From the NCBI GenBank assembly GCA_029260515.1, contig JAJDDC010000063.1, forward strand, positions 62,001 to 126,000: a stretch of 64,000 bases of DNA, written 5' to 3'. The position numbers and the translations under genes are program-made. How positions within the stretch are numbered: the first letter of the stretch is position 1; every line of letters begins with the position of its first letter. This document shows, piece after piece, positions 8,411 to 18,395 of the stretch. The notes beneath the pieces were generated by a model. That model was not told where the DNA came from, did no database searches, and saw only the letters and a program-made list of their open reading frames with translations. Source of the DNA: Phycisphaerales bacterium (GTDB lineage Bacteria; Planctomycetota; Phycisphaerae; Phycisphaerales; UBA1924).

Positions 8411-9447
8411 CCGCTCTCTCCCGCCGCGGGCTCGCCCTGACGGGCCATCTCCGCGGCGATGTCACGGATGGTAGTCCCCAGGGCGACGCGGGCCCCGAAG
8501 CCGATCGCCTCGCGGACCCGCGTCAGGTCGGGTCTGCGGTGGCGCAGATCCTCGAACCCGCCCGGGTACGCGTCCGAGTAGGGGACCTTCACGATCGGCG
8601 ACTCCGAGCCGAGCGTCTCGAGGACCAGCTCGGCCAGCTCCATGATCGTGGTGGGGGAGTCCGAACCAAGATTGAACACGCGCCCCGCGCACGCGGGCTC
8701 GCCGACGAGGCGCGGCAGGGCGTCGGCCACATCCCGGACGTCGCAGAAGCACCGAGACTGGGCCCCGTCGCCGAAGACCCGCAGCGGCTTGCCTTCGGCG
8801 GCCGCGCGCACGAACCGGGGGACGACCATGCCGTAGTCCCCGATCTGGCGCGGCCCGACGGTGTTGAACAGGCGGACGACGACGGCCGGGCATCGTCCCT
8901 CGCGTGCGTACGCCAGGCACAGGTACTCGTCGATCGCCTTGGAGCACGCGTAGCTCCAGCGTGTGACGCTGGAGGGCCCGTAGAGGACGTCGTCTTCCTC
9001 GCTGAACAGTTCCTTGCCCGGTTTGCCGTAGACCTCGGAGCTTGAGGCGACGAGCGTGGGCACGCCGCCCCGGCGGAGCTCCGAGGCGTAGCGGAGCAGC
9101 TCGCTGGTCAGCTCGACGTTGGTCTCGATCGCCCGGACGGGCTCGCGCATGACCAGGTCAACGCCGACGGCGGCGGCGAGGTGGTAGATCTCGTCGAACG
9201 GCTCGCCCGCGAGCTCGCCCCTGAGTGCGTTGCGGAGGTCGTCCTCGATGAACCGGACGCGGCTCCGGACACCTGCCAGGTTCGACGCGCGCCCGGTGGA
9301 CAGGTCGTCAACGACGGTGACGTGCGCGCCGGACGCGAGCAGAGTCTCGACGAGGTGCGAGCCGATGAAGCCGGCGCCGCCCGTGACGAGGGCGCGGGGG
9401 CCCCCGGGTCGTGCCACGGGCGAGTTGTCCACCGCCCTGCTCCGCAC
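8407..9447 (-). CDS. NAD-dependent sugar-nucleotide epimerase/dehydratase
   Basis: A 346-residue extended SDR. GGAGFIGSH at 23-31 binds NAD, VDD at 46-48 marks the adenosine-ribose site, and the catalytic set is Ser 135-137, Y166 and K170 in YACSK. The RLFNTVGPRQ motif and a C-terminal RRPDLTR segment fit enzymes acting on UDP- or GDP-sugars, such as UDP-glucuronate decarboxylase or UDP-glucose 4-epimerase. The exact reaction is not fixed. The GTG start at 9447 has GGAGGAG upstream. The enzyme presumably makes an activated sugar for the EPS, directly before the initiating transferase. Confidence 0.9.
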   Translation of the reverse strand: MRSRAVDNSPVARPGGPRALVTGGAGFIGSHLVETLLASGAHVTVVDDLSTGRASNLAGVRSRVRFIEDDLRNALRGELAGEPFDEIYHLAAAVGVDLVMREPVRAIETNVELTSELLRYASELRRGGVPTLVASSSEVYGKPGKELFSEEDDVLYGPSSVTRWSYACSKAIDEYLCLAYAREGRCPAVVVRLFNTVGPRQIGDYGMVVPRFVRAAAEGKPLRVFGDGAQSRCFCDVRDVADALPRLVGEPACAGRVFNLGSDSPTTIMELAELVLETLGSESPIVKVPYSDAYPGGFEDLRHRRPDLTRVREAIGFGARVALGTTIRDIAAEMARQGEPAAGESG

Positions 9448-9486
9448 GGGGGGGCTCCTCCGGTTCGGCCGCGGCCGAGGGACGGG

Positions 9487-11712
9487 TCAGGCGGCCTCGC
9501 CCACCCGCTCCTCCTCGTTCTGGTAGGCGTGCGACGTGCGGATGTTCTTACGCATGTACCCGCCGCTCGCGGACCGGACGGCGTTGACCACGACGCCCAG
9601 GAGCTCCGCCCGGGACTCGCTCAGGTCGTTGCGTAGACGCGCGACCATGCCACGCTTCTCGCCCAACGCACGCACGACGAGGATCGACGCGTCGGCGCAG
9701 TTCGCGATCGAGATCGCGTCGCCAGAGACGATCGCCGGCGAGACGTCGATGAATACCAGGTCGTAGTCGCGCGAGGCCTCGGCCAGCAGCTCGCTCATCT
9801 TCTCCGAGCCCAGACGCTCGAACACGCGGTGCTCGCGGGCGCCCACGGGCAGGATCTCCACGCCCTCGACGTCCGTTTTGCGGGCGGACTTGGACAGCGC
9901 GGCCTTCCCGGCGAGCACGTCCGAGAGTCCGGGCGCCTCGCCCTGCCCGAACGCGCGGTGCACCGCAGGGCGGCGGAAGTTGGCGTCGATGACAAGCACA
10001 CGCTGCTCGGCCGCGGCGCAGGCGAACGCCAGGTTCAGCGTGATCGAGCTGGCGCCCGACCCGGGCATGCCGGCGACGACCATCAGCGACTTGTGCCCGG
10101 CCCGCTGCATCTTCTTGAGCAGGGGCGTGCGGAGCTGGCGGAAACTCTCGGCCAGGATCGACCGCGGGTCGTCGCGGAAGACCGTCTCGATCGACTCGGG
10201 CGAGCTCGGGTCCTCGCTGGCGAGGGGCACCATGCCCAGCACGCGTGCCTTCGGGATCATCGCCACGTCCGCCGGGCTCTTGACCCGCTGGTCGAGGATC
10301 TCACGGACCACGATCAACCCGCCCACGCACGAGAGCGCCAGGAAGACGCCCGCCGGGACGGTGATCGACAGCTTGGGGAACGACACCCGCGTGGGGACGC
10401 GCTCGGCCTGGGCGACGGAGATCCGTGCCGCGGTCGAGAGCGTGTCGCGGGCGATGACCTGGCGGAGGTTCTCCTCGAGGCGCCCGCGGGCGTCGATGAG
10501 GCTCTCGACCCGCAGGTCGAGGTCGTCGATGTCGGACAGGATCCGGGTCAGCTCGGTCATCTCGAGGCGGAGGTCCTCGCGCTGGCGGAGCAGGTCGGCC
10601 TCCTGGGCGTGGTACTGGGCCTGCTGCTGGCGCGAGCCGTCGAGCTGTGCGTCGAACAGCTTGCGGAGCTCCTGCTCGCGCGACATCTGGAGGGTCTGCT
10701 CGGTCGCACGGATCTCGGCCTCGACCGCCTTCATGGAACGGTGCCCGGGCTGGATCTCGGCCTGACGCAGCGAAAGGCGGGTCGTCTCCAGCTCACGCAG
10801 ACGCTGCGCCTGCGAGGCGACCACGGGGCTCGCCTCCACCTGCGCCCGCTGCAGATCGGTGTACGTGATCCCGGCCTCGCTCTTGAGCATCTCCTCGTAC
10901 TTGGCGATCTGCACCCGCAGCGACTGGATCTCCTGGCCGAGCACGACGAGCTGCCCGACGATCAACGCCAGGTTCCTCGAGGCCTCGGTCTGGTTCTGCT
11001 CGATCGTGTCCACGCCCTCGTCGGCGACGATCCGCGACCGCTGCGAGTTCAGGTCCAGGATCTGCTGCTCGATCGCGTCGATCTGCTTTTTGTGGACGTC
11101 CTTGGTCTCGGCCGAGGACGCGTTGTGCGAACGCCTTAGCTCGTAGAGGTACGCGTCCTTCGCAAGCTTCACGAGCACCGTCGCCTCGCCCGGCTTCGAG
11201 TACACCGCGGTCAGGCGGATGAAGTTCGTGCCCGGCATCATCCGCGCGTTGAGCGTGTCCGCCAGCTCCTCGATCGCGTCGTTCGGGTTGATCTGGCCCT
11301 TCTCGGACACCCTCGTTGTCCACGCCGGCGCCTCGTTGACCAGCCGCGGATCACGGACGATCCGATCGAAGACGCCCTCCGAGATCATGCGCGCGACCTG
11401 CGTCTGCATGAAGCGTTCCATCTCGGCCTCGCTGCCCGAGCTCTCGACTTCCTTCGCATCTTCCTTGGGGGGGAAGGCCTCGAAGACGACCTCGGCGGTG
11501 AACTCGGGCGCGAGCTGACGCAGGACGTAGAACGCGCCGTAGCCCATCACGCCGCCCACGAAGGCCGCCGCGACCCCCAGCCACACGTACTTACGCAGCA
11601 GCTTCATCGGGTCGATCGTCACCGTCGGCGCCGACCCGGCCATGGGCATCGGGGAAGGGCCGGGGCGACGCACGCCTGGCGCCGAGGTCGCGGGGGCTGG
11701 GATGCTGCTCAT
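9487..11712 (-). CDS. Wzc-like polysaccharide co-polymerase / BY-kinase-like protein with degenerate ATP site
   Basis: A 741-residue protein. The ATG at 11712 is preferred over a GTG at 11721 because GGAG lies 8 bases upstream. It has a Wzz-type first helix near residues 45-65, a long periplasmic part rich in coiled coil (about 190-420), a second helix near 450-470 and a cytoplasmic kinase-like domain (about 520-720). That domain carries ILAESFRQLRT, the usual lead-in to BY-kinases. Its Walker A segment reads GMPGSGASS, with Ala (residue 554) in place of the essential Lys, and Walker A' reads VIDANFRRP with Asn for the second Asp. The C-terminus has only two Tyr. It should control EPS chain length and export with the Wza-like protein, but tyrosine kinase activity is doubtful. 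Confidence 0.9.
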   Translation of the reverse strand: MSSIPAPATSAPGVRRPGPSPMPMAGSAPTVTIDPMKLLRKYVWLGVAAAFVGGVMGYGAFYVLRQLAPEFTAEVVFEAFPPKEDAKEVESSGSEAEMERFMQTQVARMISEGVFDRIVRDPRLVNEAPAWTTRVSEKGQINPNDAIEELADTLNARMMPGTNFIRLTAVYSKPGEATVLVKLAKDAYLYELRRSHNASSAETKDVHKKQIDAIEQQILDLNSQRSRIVADEGVDTIEQNQTEASRNLALIVGQLVVLGQEIQSLRVQIAKYEEMLKSEAGITYTDLQRAQVEASPVVASQAQRLRELETTRLSLRQAEIQPGHRSMKAVEAEIRATEQTLQMSREQELRKLFDAQLDGSRQQQAQYHAQEADLLRQREDLRLEMTELTRILSDIDDLDLRVESLIDARGRLEENLRQVIARDTLSTAARISVAQAERVPTRVSFPKLSITVPAGVFLALSCVGGLIVVREILDQRVKSPADVAMIPKARVLGMVPLASEDPSSPESIETVFRDDPRSILAESFRQLRTPLLKKMQRAGHKSLMVVAGMPGSGASSITLNLAFACAAAEQRVLVIDANFRRPAVHRAFGQGEAPGLSDVLAGKAALSKSARKTDVEGVEILPVGAREHRVFERLGSEKMSELLAEASRDYDLVFIDVSPAIVSGDAISIANCADASILVVRALGEKRGMVARLRNDLSESRAELLGVVVNAVRSASGGYMRKNIRTSHAYQNEEERVGEAA

Positions 11713-11782
11713 CGGGATCACTCCGGCGTGTCAGTCGTCGTCTTCGGGCGTGCGCGACGCGCACGGTCCGTTTCTTCGGTCC

Positions 11783-14700
11783 TTAGCCGCCGCGGGCTGA
11801 GTCGATCTCCGCCTCCAACGCCTCGATATCGGACCCGAACCGTTCTATCCGGCGCCGACTCACATTCACGTTGGCCTTAACCTGCTCGATCAGGGCATCG
11901 GCCTGGGACACGTTGCCCAACGCCAGGTGCACCCGGGCCAGCCGCGTCCACAGCGAGATCCGGGTGTCCAGGTCGCGGACGATCCGCAGGGCCCGGTCCA
12001 GCGTCGTGCGGGCCTCGCCGTGGCGCCCGAGCGTGACGAGGATCGCGGCCCGTGTGTCCAGGGCCTGGGGGTTGTCCGGGCTCACGCTCAACGCCTGCTC
12101 CACCATCGCAAGGCCGCCCTCCGGATCGCCCAGCTGCTCGCTGACGGCGAACCCGAGGTTGTTGAGCATCTCCCAGTCGCCCGGGAACTTCTCGAGGCCC
12201 TCGCGCCATACGTTGGCCGCCTCCTGGTAGTTCTCCTGGGTGTAGTGCACGCGGCCCGCGAGCCGGTAGGCCAGCCGCGGGATCTGCGCGACCCGCGTCG
12301 TCTCGCGCAGCATCGTCAGACGGCTCAGCCCATCGGCGATTGTCTGATCATCGCTCAGCATCTCCTGGGCGTGGAACAGCTCGAGCCAGTCGCGCCCTGG
12401 CGTGCCCGCCGCCTTCGCGTTGACCATACGGCTCAGGAAGCTCAGCACCGCCTCGCGGGGCTGGTCCTCGTACATCCGCCCGACGTTCGCCGCCCAGGAG
12501 TTCACCTTGTTGACGTCGTCCACTGCCAGGTCGAACGCCTCGGCCATCCGGTTCTCGGCCGCGGTGCGCTGGCCCTGCGTGTACTCGATGATCGCCCGCG
12601 TCCCCTGGATGCCGGGGTCGTTGTTCGCGTTGGGCGTGCTCAGCGCGATCGCGTTGAACACGTCCCGCGCGTCGCGGATCTTCGCCGGCGTCGTCCGCAG
12701 CAGCGAGTCGATCAGGCGCATCGCGACGGGCGTCGAGGCGCTCTTGTCCCAGGCCTGGCGGTAGAACAGCGCCGCCCGATCCCACTCGCCCTTCTCGGCG
12801 AACATCGACGCGACCTGCGTCGTGAGCTGCGTGTCCCCGAGCCGGGCCTTGATCGCCTCGTCGGCGATCGTCGAGGCCTCGCCGCCGCGGTTCTTGTCCA
12901 CCAGCTCCGAGACGAGCGAGAAGATCACGTCGTCGAGGCTCGGGTTCAGGCGGACCGCGCCCTTGAGGTCCGAGATCGCGTCCTCGTCGCGACCGAGCTG
13001 GTAGTAGTAGCCGGCCCGAACGCGCAGCGTCCGCCAGTCGTTGGGGTTCAGACGCAGCGCTTGCTCCAGGTCCGCCAGCACGTCGTCGCTCAACGCCGGG
13101 TCGCTCGCCTTGAGCCGCGCCCGCTGGATGTAGACCAGCGGCTCGCCCGGGGTCTCGTTCACCGCCATGTCCAGCAGCCGCAGCGCCTTGGCCCGATCGC
13201 CCTGCCCCTGGGCGACCTCGGCCTGCTGCAGACGCACCGTCGGGTCCGGCCTCTGGCCCGCGGGCAGTCTCGTCAGGTCCGCTGGCGCCAGGTGCGCGAG
13301 CTTGGTCAGCTCCACGGCGGCCTCGTCGTAGCGGTACTGCCTCAGCAGCGATTCGACCACCCGCTTCTGGAAGCTCATCTGCTCGTCGTCGTGCCCGCCC
13401 GCGACGATCGAGCGGTATGTCGCGAGGGCGAGCTCCCACTCCTGGACCGCGGAGTACACCTCGCCGAGCATCATGTCCGCGGTCGGGTTCTCGGGGTCCT
13501 GCAGCTCGCGGGCCTCCTTGAGCGCCTCGATCGCGACCTGCGGGCGCCCGCGATTGAGCATGAACTGCGCCATCGAGACGTACGCCGGAGCCATCTCATC
13601 GGGATGGAGCCCGACGAGGTACCGCGAGTAGACCTCGCGGGCCATGGTCACGCCGTCGCGTGCGCCCTCGGGCGTGGTGACGGTCACCTGGTCCGCGTGC
13701 CAGCGCGCGTCGAGCTCGACGAGCGCGAGCTCGTCGTTCTCGCGCCGCAGCTCGTCGAGGAGCTTGCGGGCGTCCCCGAACCGCTTGCCGAGGACGTACA
13801 GGCGGGCGAGTTCGATGCGGTTGGCACGGTCGGCCGGGCTCAGCTCGAGAATCCGCTCGCGCCGATCGATCGCGAAGGTCACGCCCGTGGGCCCGCCCGC
13901 GACGGCCTCGAGCCGGAGCCACATATCCATGAAGTCGGGGCTCCGGCGCCCGTAGACCTCCATGTCGCGGGCACGCTGCAGGGCCTTGGGGATGTCGTTC
14001 ACGCTCACGAGCGTCCGCAGATACCCCAGGATCGAGTCGATGTCGTCCGGGCGGACATTGAGCGCTTGCTCGTACACGCCGACGGCGCCCGCAATGTCGC
14101 CCGCCTGGATCTTCATGAGTGCGAGCAGGCGGTAGACCGTCGTGTCCTGGGCGCCGCTGTTGACCGCGCGCTCGAGGGCGGCTATCGCCTCCTCGACCTT
14201 GCCCTGCCAGGACAGGAGCCTCGCGCGGAACGTTAGACCGTTGGCCTGGTCGGCGTTTGTGCGCACGGCGGCCTCGACCACCTGCTGCGCGGTCGCCCCG
14301 TTCTCCTCGCGCAGCGCCCGCACGAGACGCAGGTCGAGCACGCCCGGGTGCTCTGGGGCGACCTCCATCAGGCGATCGAGCACCACGTCCGATTCATCCA
14401 GGCGGTCGGCGCGCCGGTACAGGGCGTGGATCGCCAGCAGTTTGTTCGTCTCGGTCGTCTCGCTCGACTGGATGAGCTTCACGCCGACGTCGGTCGCGTC
14501 GTCCTCGTTCAGGGCGGTGCGCAGATCGACGAGGCCGGTGTCCTCGGGGTTGGCCGCGATCGCGCGGTCCATGACGTCCCGCGCGCTGTCCATGTCCTCG
14601 TAGAGGAGGTGGAGCGAGGCCAGCTCGCGCGCGATCCGGGGGTGCGAGTCGAGCTCGGCGAACCTGGTCTCGAGGTACGCGATCGCGCGCCTTGGGTCGC

Positions 14701-16459
14701 CCGCGTCGCGCGCGGTGCCCTCGCGCATCTTTGTCGCTTCGATCAGCGCGTCGCGGACCGGGTCGCCCGACTTCTCGGAGCCCTGTGCGATCCGGGCCTG
14801 CATGACACCGTTCTGCGCGATCTCGTTGGTCGGATCGACCTCGAGCACCTGTGTGAAAAGGGCCTCGGCGTGCGCGTAGTTGGAAAGGTTGATCGCGACC
14901 TGCCCGAGCAGCATCGTTGCGGCCATGTTCTCGGGTTGGAGCTCGAGCATCTGCTCGAGGCGTTCGCGGGCGACACCCAGGCGGTCGAGCTGCGCCGCGA
15001 CCTGCGCCTCGTGCCAGAGCCCCTCGATGTCCGAGTTGCCCTTCTGCGCGTTGAACTGCTGGAAGTGGGTCAGGGCGCCGCGGAGGTCGTTGTTCGCGAC
15101 CGCGAGAAGCCCGTCGAGCATGGTCAGGCGGGTATCGGTCTCTGGCACGAGCTGCGCGAACCGCTTGCGCGTGTCCTGGGCGGCGGCCATCTCCCGGTCT
15201 CGCGCCGCCGCGTTCGCTGGGGTGTCCTCCAGGCTGGCACGCGCCTCGAGGTGTGTCCGTCCCTCCGTCGCCAGCGCCTGCTCCTGGTAGTAGAACTGGA
15301 ACAACCCCTCGAGGCTCATCGGGATCGGTCGCAGCGCATGGATCCTGTTGAGCGTCTCGAGTGACTTGTCCCGCTCCCCCTGCGCGTTGTAGATCTCGGA
15401 AAGTGCGCTCAGAAGCCGCGCGTCCTCGGGCGCCTGCTCGAGCGCCTCGGTCACCAACGCCTCGGAGCGGCGCAGCGACGCGTCCGGGTCGATCGCGCCC
15501 TCGAGGCTCCGGAACCGCCCGAGCAGGCGGTCGTCGAACATGCCCTGGGCGCGGATCTGGGAGGCCAGCTCGTCGAGCCGCGGGAGAAACACGGACAGGT
15601 CCAGGCGCCTGGGCCGCTCGCCTCGCCGCGTCGCCTCGACGAACACGCGTTCGTACATCTCGTCGATCTCGACACCGATCATCGCGACGAGGCCATCCGG
15701 GCTCTCGGGGTTCGCGGCGATGAAGTCCTCGACAACCCCGCGAGCCAGGGCGCGCTCGCGGGCCATCTCGTCGAAACGCTTCGCCAGACGCGCGTCGTCC
15801 GCGGCCCGGTCGTGGATCTGCAGGATGCCCCGGGCGGCCAACGCGTCCGACGGGTCGGCCTCGAGGACCTTGTTGAGGTCCTCGAACGTCTGGTCGAGCA
15901 CGCCGGGCTGCACCGTGCCGCCCTGGGCGATGATCGTCGAGTTCGCCAGTCCGCGGTACCGGAGCAGGCGCCACCAGCTCGTGTCGTCCTCGGGGGCGTA
16001 CGAGAAGAAGGTGATGCTCGCGTCGGCCTCGTTGATGAGACGTTCGGCCGCCGGCCGCGAGTACGGGACGCGCTGCATCTGCTCGAGGATCAGCCCCAGG
16101 TACGCCTCGTGCGCCGCGATGTCGGTGCCCTTGGCGTGCGCGACTGTCTTCATCACGGGCATGTAGGTCTGGGCGAACTGGGCGTTGTACTCGGTCCGTG
16201 TCCCGGGCGTCCAGGACTGGAGCGAGGCGACCCACTTGTCGAGCCAGTCGGTCCGTGTCCGGTCGTGGTCGAAGGCGATGCCGTAGAACGTGCTGGCCTT
16301 CCGGAAGTCGCCCTCGGCGAACGCCGCGTCGCCCTTGCGGACGTAGTCGGCGCCGGACTTGCTCAACGCCATGTAGCCGGCGTACATCGCAAGGCCACCG
16401 ACCACGACCAGCACGGCGGCAAGGATCGCCACGAACTTTGTATTCACGCGAGAGGCCAT
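11783..16459 (-). CDS. Giant membrane-anchored TPR-repeat protein of the EPS/exosortase locus
   Basis: A 1558-residue protein. The start at 16459 has GGAAGGA 5 to 6 bases upstream. One N-terminal helix (about residues 10-32) anchors it, probably with the bulk in the periplasm. The rest is a nearly continuous array of tetratricopeptide-type helical pairs, e.g. DFRKASTFYGIAFDHDR near the N-terminus, repeated ALxxNPxN/DP-like turns, and a terminal set around PQALDTRAAILVTLGRHGEA. Large TPR proteins (PrsT-type) are regular members of exosortase/EPS clusters, where they are thought to scaffold synthesis and secretion. It lies between the Wzc-like and EpsI-like genes. The fold is secure; the partner proteins are inferred. 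Confidence 0.9.
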   Translation of the reverse strand: MASRVNTKFVAILAAVLVVVGGLAMYAGYMALSKSGADYVRKGDAAFAEGDFRKASTFYGIAFDHDRTRTDWLDKWVASLQSWTPGTRTEYNAQFAQTYMPVMKTVAHAKGTDIAAHEAYLGLILEQMQRVPYSRPAAERLINEADASITFFSYAPEDDTSWWRLLRYRGLANSTIIAQGGTVQPGVLDQTFEDLNKVLEADPSDALAARGILQIHDRAADDARLAKRFDEMARERALARGVVEDFIAANPESPDGLVAMIGVEIDEMYERVFVEATRRGERPRRLDLSVFLPRLDELASQIRAQGMFDDRLLGRFRSLEGAIDPDASLRRSEALVTEALEQAPEDARLLSALSEIYNAQGERDKSLETLNRIHALRPIPMSLEGLFQFYYQEQALATEGRTHLEARASLEDTPANAAARDREMAAAQDTRKRFAQLVPETDTRLTMLDGLLAVANNDLRGALTHFQQFNAQKGNSDIEGLWHEAQVAAQLDRLGVARERLEQMLELQPENMAATMLLGQVAINLSNYAHAEALFTQVLEVDPTNEIAQNGVMQARIAQGSEKSGDPVRDALIEATKMREGTARDAGDPRRAIAYLETRFAELDSHPRIARELASLHLLYEDMDSARDVMDRAIAANPEDTGLVDLRTALNEDDATDVGVKLIQSSETTETNKLLAIHALYRRADRLDESDVVLDRLMEVAPEHPGVLDLRLVRALREENGATAQQVVEAAVRTNADQANGLTFRARLLSWQGKVEEAIAALERAVNSGAQDTTVYRLLALMKIQAGDIAGAVGVYEQALNVRPDDIDSILGYLRTLVSVNDIPKALQRARDMEVYGRRSPDFMDMWLRLEAVAGGPTGVTFAIDRRERILELSPADRANRIELARLYVLGKRFGDARKLLDELRRENDELALVELDARWHADQVTVTTPEGARDGVTMAREVYSRYLVGLHPDEMAPAYVSMAQFMLNRGRPQVAIEALKEARELQDPENPTADMMLGEVYSAVQEWELALATYRSIVAGGHDDEQMSFQKRVVESLLRQYRYDEAAVELTKLAHLAPADLTRLPAGQRPDPTVRLQQAEVAQGQGDRAKALRLLDMAVNETPGEPLVYIQRARLKASDPALSDDVLADLEQALRLNPNDWRTLRVRAGYYYQLGRDEDAISDLKGAVRLNPSLDDVIFSLVSELVDKNRGGEASTIADEAIKARLGDTQLTTQVASMFAEKGEWDRAALFYRQAWDKSASTPVAMRLIDSLLRTTPAKIRDARDVFNAIALSTPNANNDPGIQGTRAIIEYTQGQRTAAENRMAEAFDLAVDDVNKVNSWAANVGRMYEDQPREAVLSFLSRMVNAKAAGTPGRDWLELFHAQEMLSDDQTIADGLSRLTMLRETTRVAQIPRLAYRLAGRVHYTQENYQEAANVWREGLEKFPGDWEMLNNLGFAVSEQLGDPEGGLAMVEQALSVSPDNPQALDTRAAILVTLGRHGEARTTLDRALRIVRDLDTRISLWTRLARVHLALGNVSQADALIEQVKANVNVSRRRIERFGSDIEALEAEIDSARGG

Positions 16460-16536
16460 CGCCCGTCCTTCCATCCGCCCGGCGGCTCGCCGGGAATCGT
16501 CTTCTGTGTCCCCGCACGCGGCGGGGTGTCATCCCA

Positions 16537-17433
16537 TCATTCCTCGGTCGTCGCCCGCCGGGGGTTGTCCGCCGGGTACAGGCCCGTCTCCACGTCGATC
16601 CAATCGGGCACGCAGCGCATCAGCTCGGGGAGCAGACCGTCGAGCAGCGACGCCGCCTCGCTCGCCAGATGCTCGGGCGAGTCCACGCTCCCGCTGGTGA
16701 TCTGGACCTTCAGGTAGTAGGCGTAGTCGCTTGTCAGGTCGAACGCGAGCGTCCGCACGTCGTTGGCGTTGGCCACGACCCCGCCGTTGGCGACAAAGAA
16801 ATACCCCGCGTGCAGGCTCGCCTTGCCGGACTGCCCGAACGAGCTGACCCGCATCGGGATCGTCTGCGCGGGTGTCACGCCGCGGGGCAGGCGTATCCGG
16901 GTCCCGGGCGCGTCCGAGTAGCCGTACTGCGTCCGCGCGGTGTACAGCGTCCCCGCCTCGCCGCGGAGGTTCTCCGGGACGCTTGTGTCCGCCATCCAGC
17001 TCGAGGTGTCCAGGGGCAGGCCGATGACCCGCGAGGAGGTCGCCTGCTGCAGCCCGCCGCCCACGAAGCAGCGCTCCGGGACGTGGGGGACCGTGTCGAT
17101 CATGCCCGTGTAGTACGCCGCGTGCAGCTCGAGCACGACCGGGCGTTCCTTGTCGCCCGGCTCGCGCTTGCGCTCGTAGGCCCGGGAGATGTAGTTCCGC
17201 GTGCCGAGCACCTCGAGCACCTCGGCCGACTCCACCTGGTCGGCGCTGATCTGGGTCCAGTCCTTCGTCTCCGAGGGCAGGCGCGAGAGCTGGCGGTCGG
17301 CGGGCGGCTGGATCTCCAGCTTCGTCAGGTGCAGGCGGTACCGCGAGATGACGGCGCCGAACCCGAGCGCGCCAGCGACCATCAGCACAAGCGCCACGAT
17401 GAACGCGGGGTGAGTCGGGCTCGGACGCCTCAC
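16537..17433 (-). CDS. EpsI-like exosortase-associated protein
   Basis: A 298-residue protein with one N-terminal membrane helix (about residues 10-30) and a soluble periplasmic domain. The central motif HVPERCFVGGG, with its invariant Cys, is the signature of the EpsI domain (DUF3485) that accompanies or is fused to exosortases. The GTG start overlaps the exosortase stop (GTGA), so the two are probably made together. In some exosortases this domain is the C-terminal half of the same polypeptide; here it is split off. Its biochemical role is not established. Confidence 0.88.
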   Translation of the reverse strand: MRRPSPTHPAFIVALVLMVAGALGFGAVISRYRLHLTKLEIQPPADRQLSRLPSETKDWTQISADQVESAEVLEVLGTRNYISRAYERKREPGDKERPVVLELHAAYYTGMIDTVPHVPERCFVGGGLQQATSSRVIGLPLDTSSWMADTSVPENLRGEAGTLYTARTQYGYSDAPGTRIRLPRGVTPAQTIPMRVSSFGQSGKASLHAGYFFVANGGVVANANDVRTLAFDLTSDYAYYLKVQITSGSVDSPEHLASEAASLLDGLLPELMRCVPDWIDVETGLYPADNPRRATTEE

Positions 17434-18395
17434 GCCGGCCCCCCCTCGGGCGACTCGATCACCCTATTGAGCACCCACACGATCCCCAGGTACAGCAGCA
17501 GCGACGGGAAGAGCAGGATCGTCCCGATCACGGTGTGCGCGTCGCCCGAGGCCAGGTCCGGGTCCGCCAGCGACACCAGCCCGAGCACGGTTACCCGCAC
17601 GACGTTCATCAGGATCGCGACCGGCGCCGCCAGCAGCATCAGCAGCACCCGCTGCCACCACTCGCGGCACGCGATCAGTGCCACCGCGACCGACAACGCC
17701 AGGAACGCAACGACCATCCGCATCCCGGAGCACGCCTCGGCGACGTTCATCGGGATCACGGTCACGCCCCGCATGATGTCCAGGCGGTTGCCGTCGATCG
17801 TCACGCTGAACCAGTCCCACATCCCCAGGCCCTGGCCCAGCACGCTCAGCATCAGGTACCCGCCCTTGGACGCGATGAGCTGGAGCTTGAACGTGATCGC
17901 CAGCATGATCGCCTCGGAGACGGTCACCGAGAAGACCAGGTACCCGATCGGGATGAACAGGTACTTCATGAACCGCGGGCCGCTCAAGAGCAGCGTCAGC
18001 CCGAACAGGGCCAGCACGATCGCGAAGCCCTGGATCATGTGGTTGCGGATCGTCACGACGCCCGCGAAGTAGGTCACGATCCCGAGCAGGAACGGCGCCA
18101 GCCCGGGCCAGAAGACCGTCGCCCGGAGCCTGGCGATCGCCTCCCGGTGACGCCAGATCAGGTACCCCGAGATCAGCGGGATCACGTACGCGTGCCCCCA
18201 GTCCTCGAGCGCGTGCCACGAGTGCTGGTGCTGTTTGAGGAACCACCTGTAGAACAGCGCCACGAACGCCGCCGCCAGCACCGCGAGCATCAGGGCGCCC
18301 GTGGGTGTGATCAGCCCGAGCAGGCGCGGCGACGCCCGGTCATCACCCGGGCCCGTGCCCGCTCCGGTCGTGCTGGCGGTCATCGCGCTGCTCAT
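17430..18395 (-). CDS. Exosortase (transpeptidase for C-terminal sorting signals)
   Basis: A 321-residue polytopic membrane protein with about eight helices. The family's catalytic triad is visible: Cys (residue 222) in NVAEACSGMRM, Arg (267) in MNVVRVTVLG and His (287) in GDAHTVIG. Exosortases cleave a C-terminal PEP-type sorting signal and are thought to pass the protein to another acceptor at the outer surface. The start at 18395 is uncertain; in-frame starts at 18449 and 18383 exist and none has a strong ribosome site. It is coupled to the EpsI-like gene. No protein in this window ends in a recognisable PEP-CTERM signal, so its substrates lie elsewhere. Confidence 0.92.
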   Translation of the reverse strand: MSSAMTASTTGAGTGPGDDRASPRLLGLITPTGALMLAVLAAAFVALFYRWFLKQHQHSWHALEDWGHAYVIPLISGYLIWRHREAIARLRATVFWPGLAPFLLGIVTYFAGVVTIRNHMIQGFAIVLALFGLTLLLSGPRFMKYLFIPIGYLVFSVTVSEAIMLAITFKLQLIASKGGYLMLSVLGQGLGMWDWFSVTIDGNRLDIMRGVTVIPMNVAEACSGMRMVVAFLALSVAVALIACREWWQRVLLMLLAAPVAILMNVVRVTVLGLVSLADPDLASGDAHTVIGTILLFPSLLLYLGIVWVLNRVIESPEGGPA

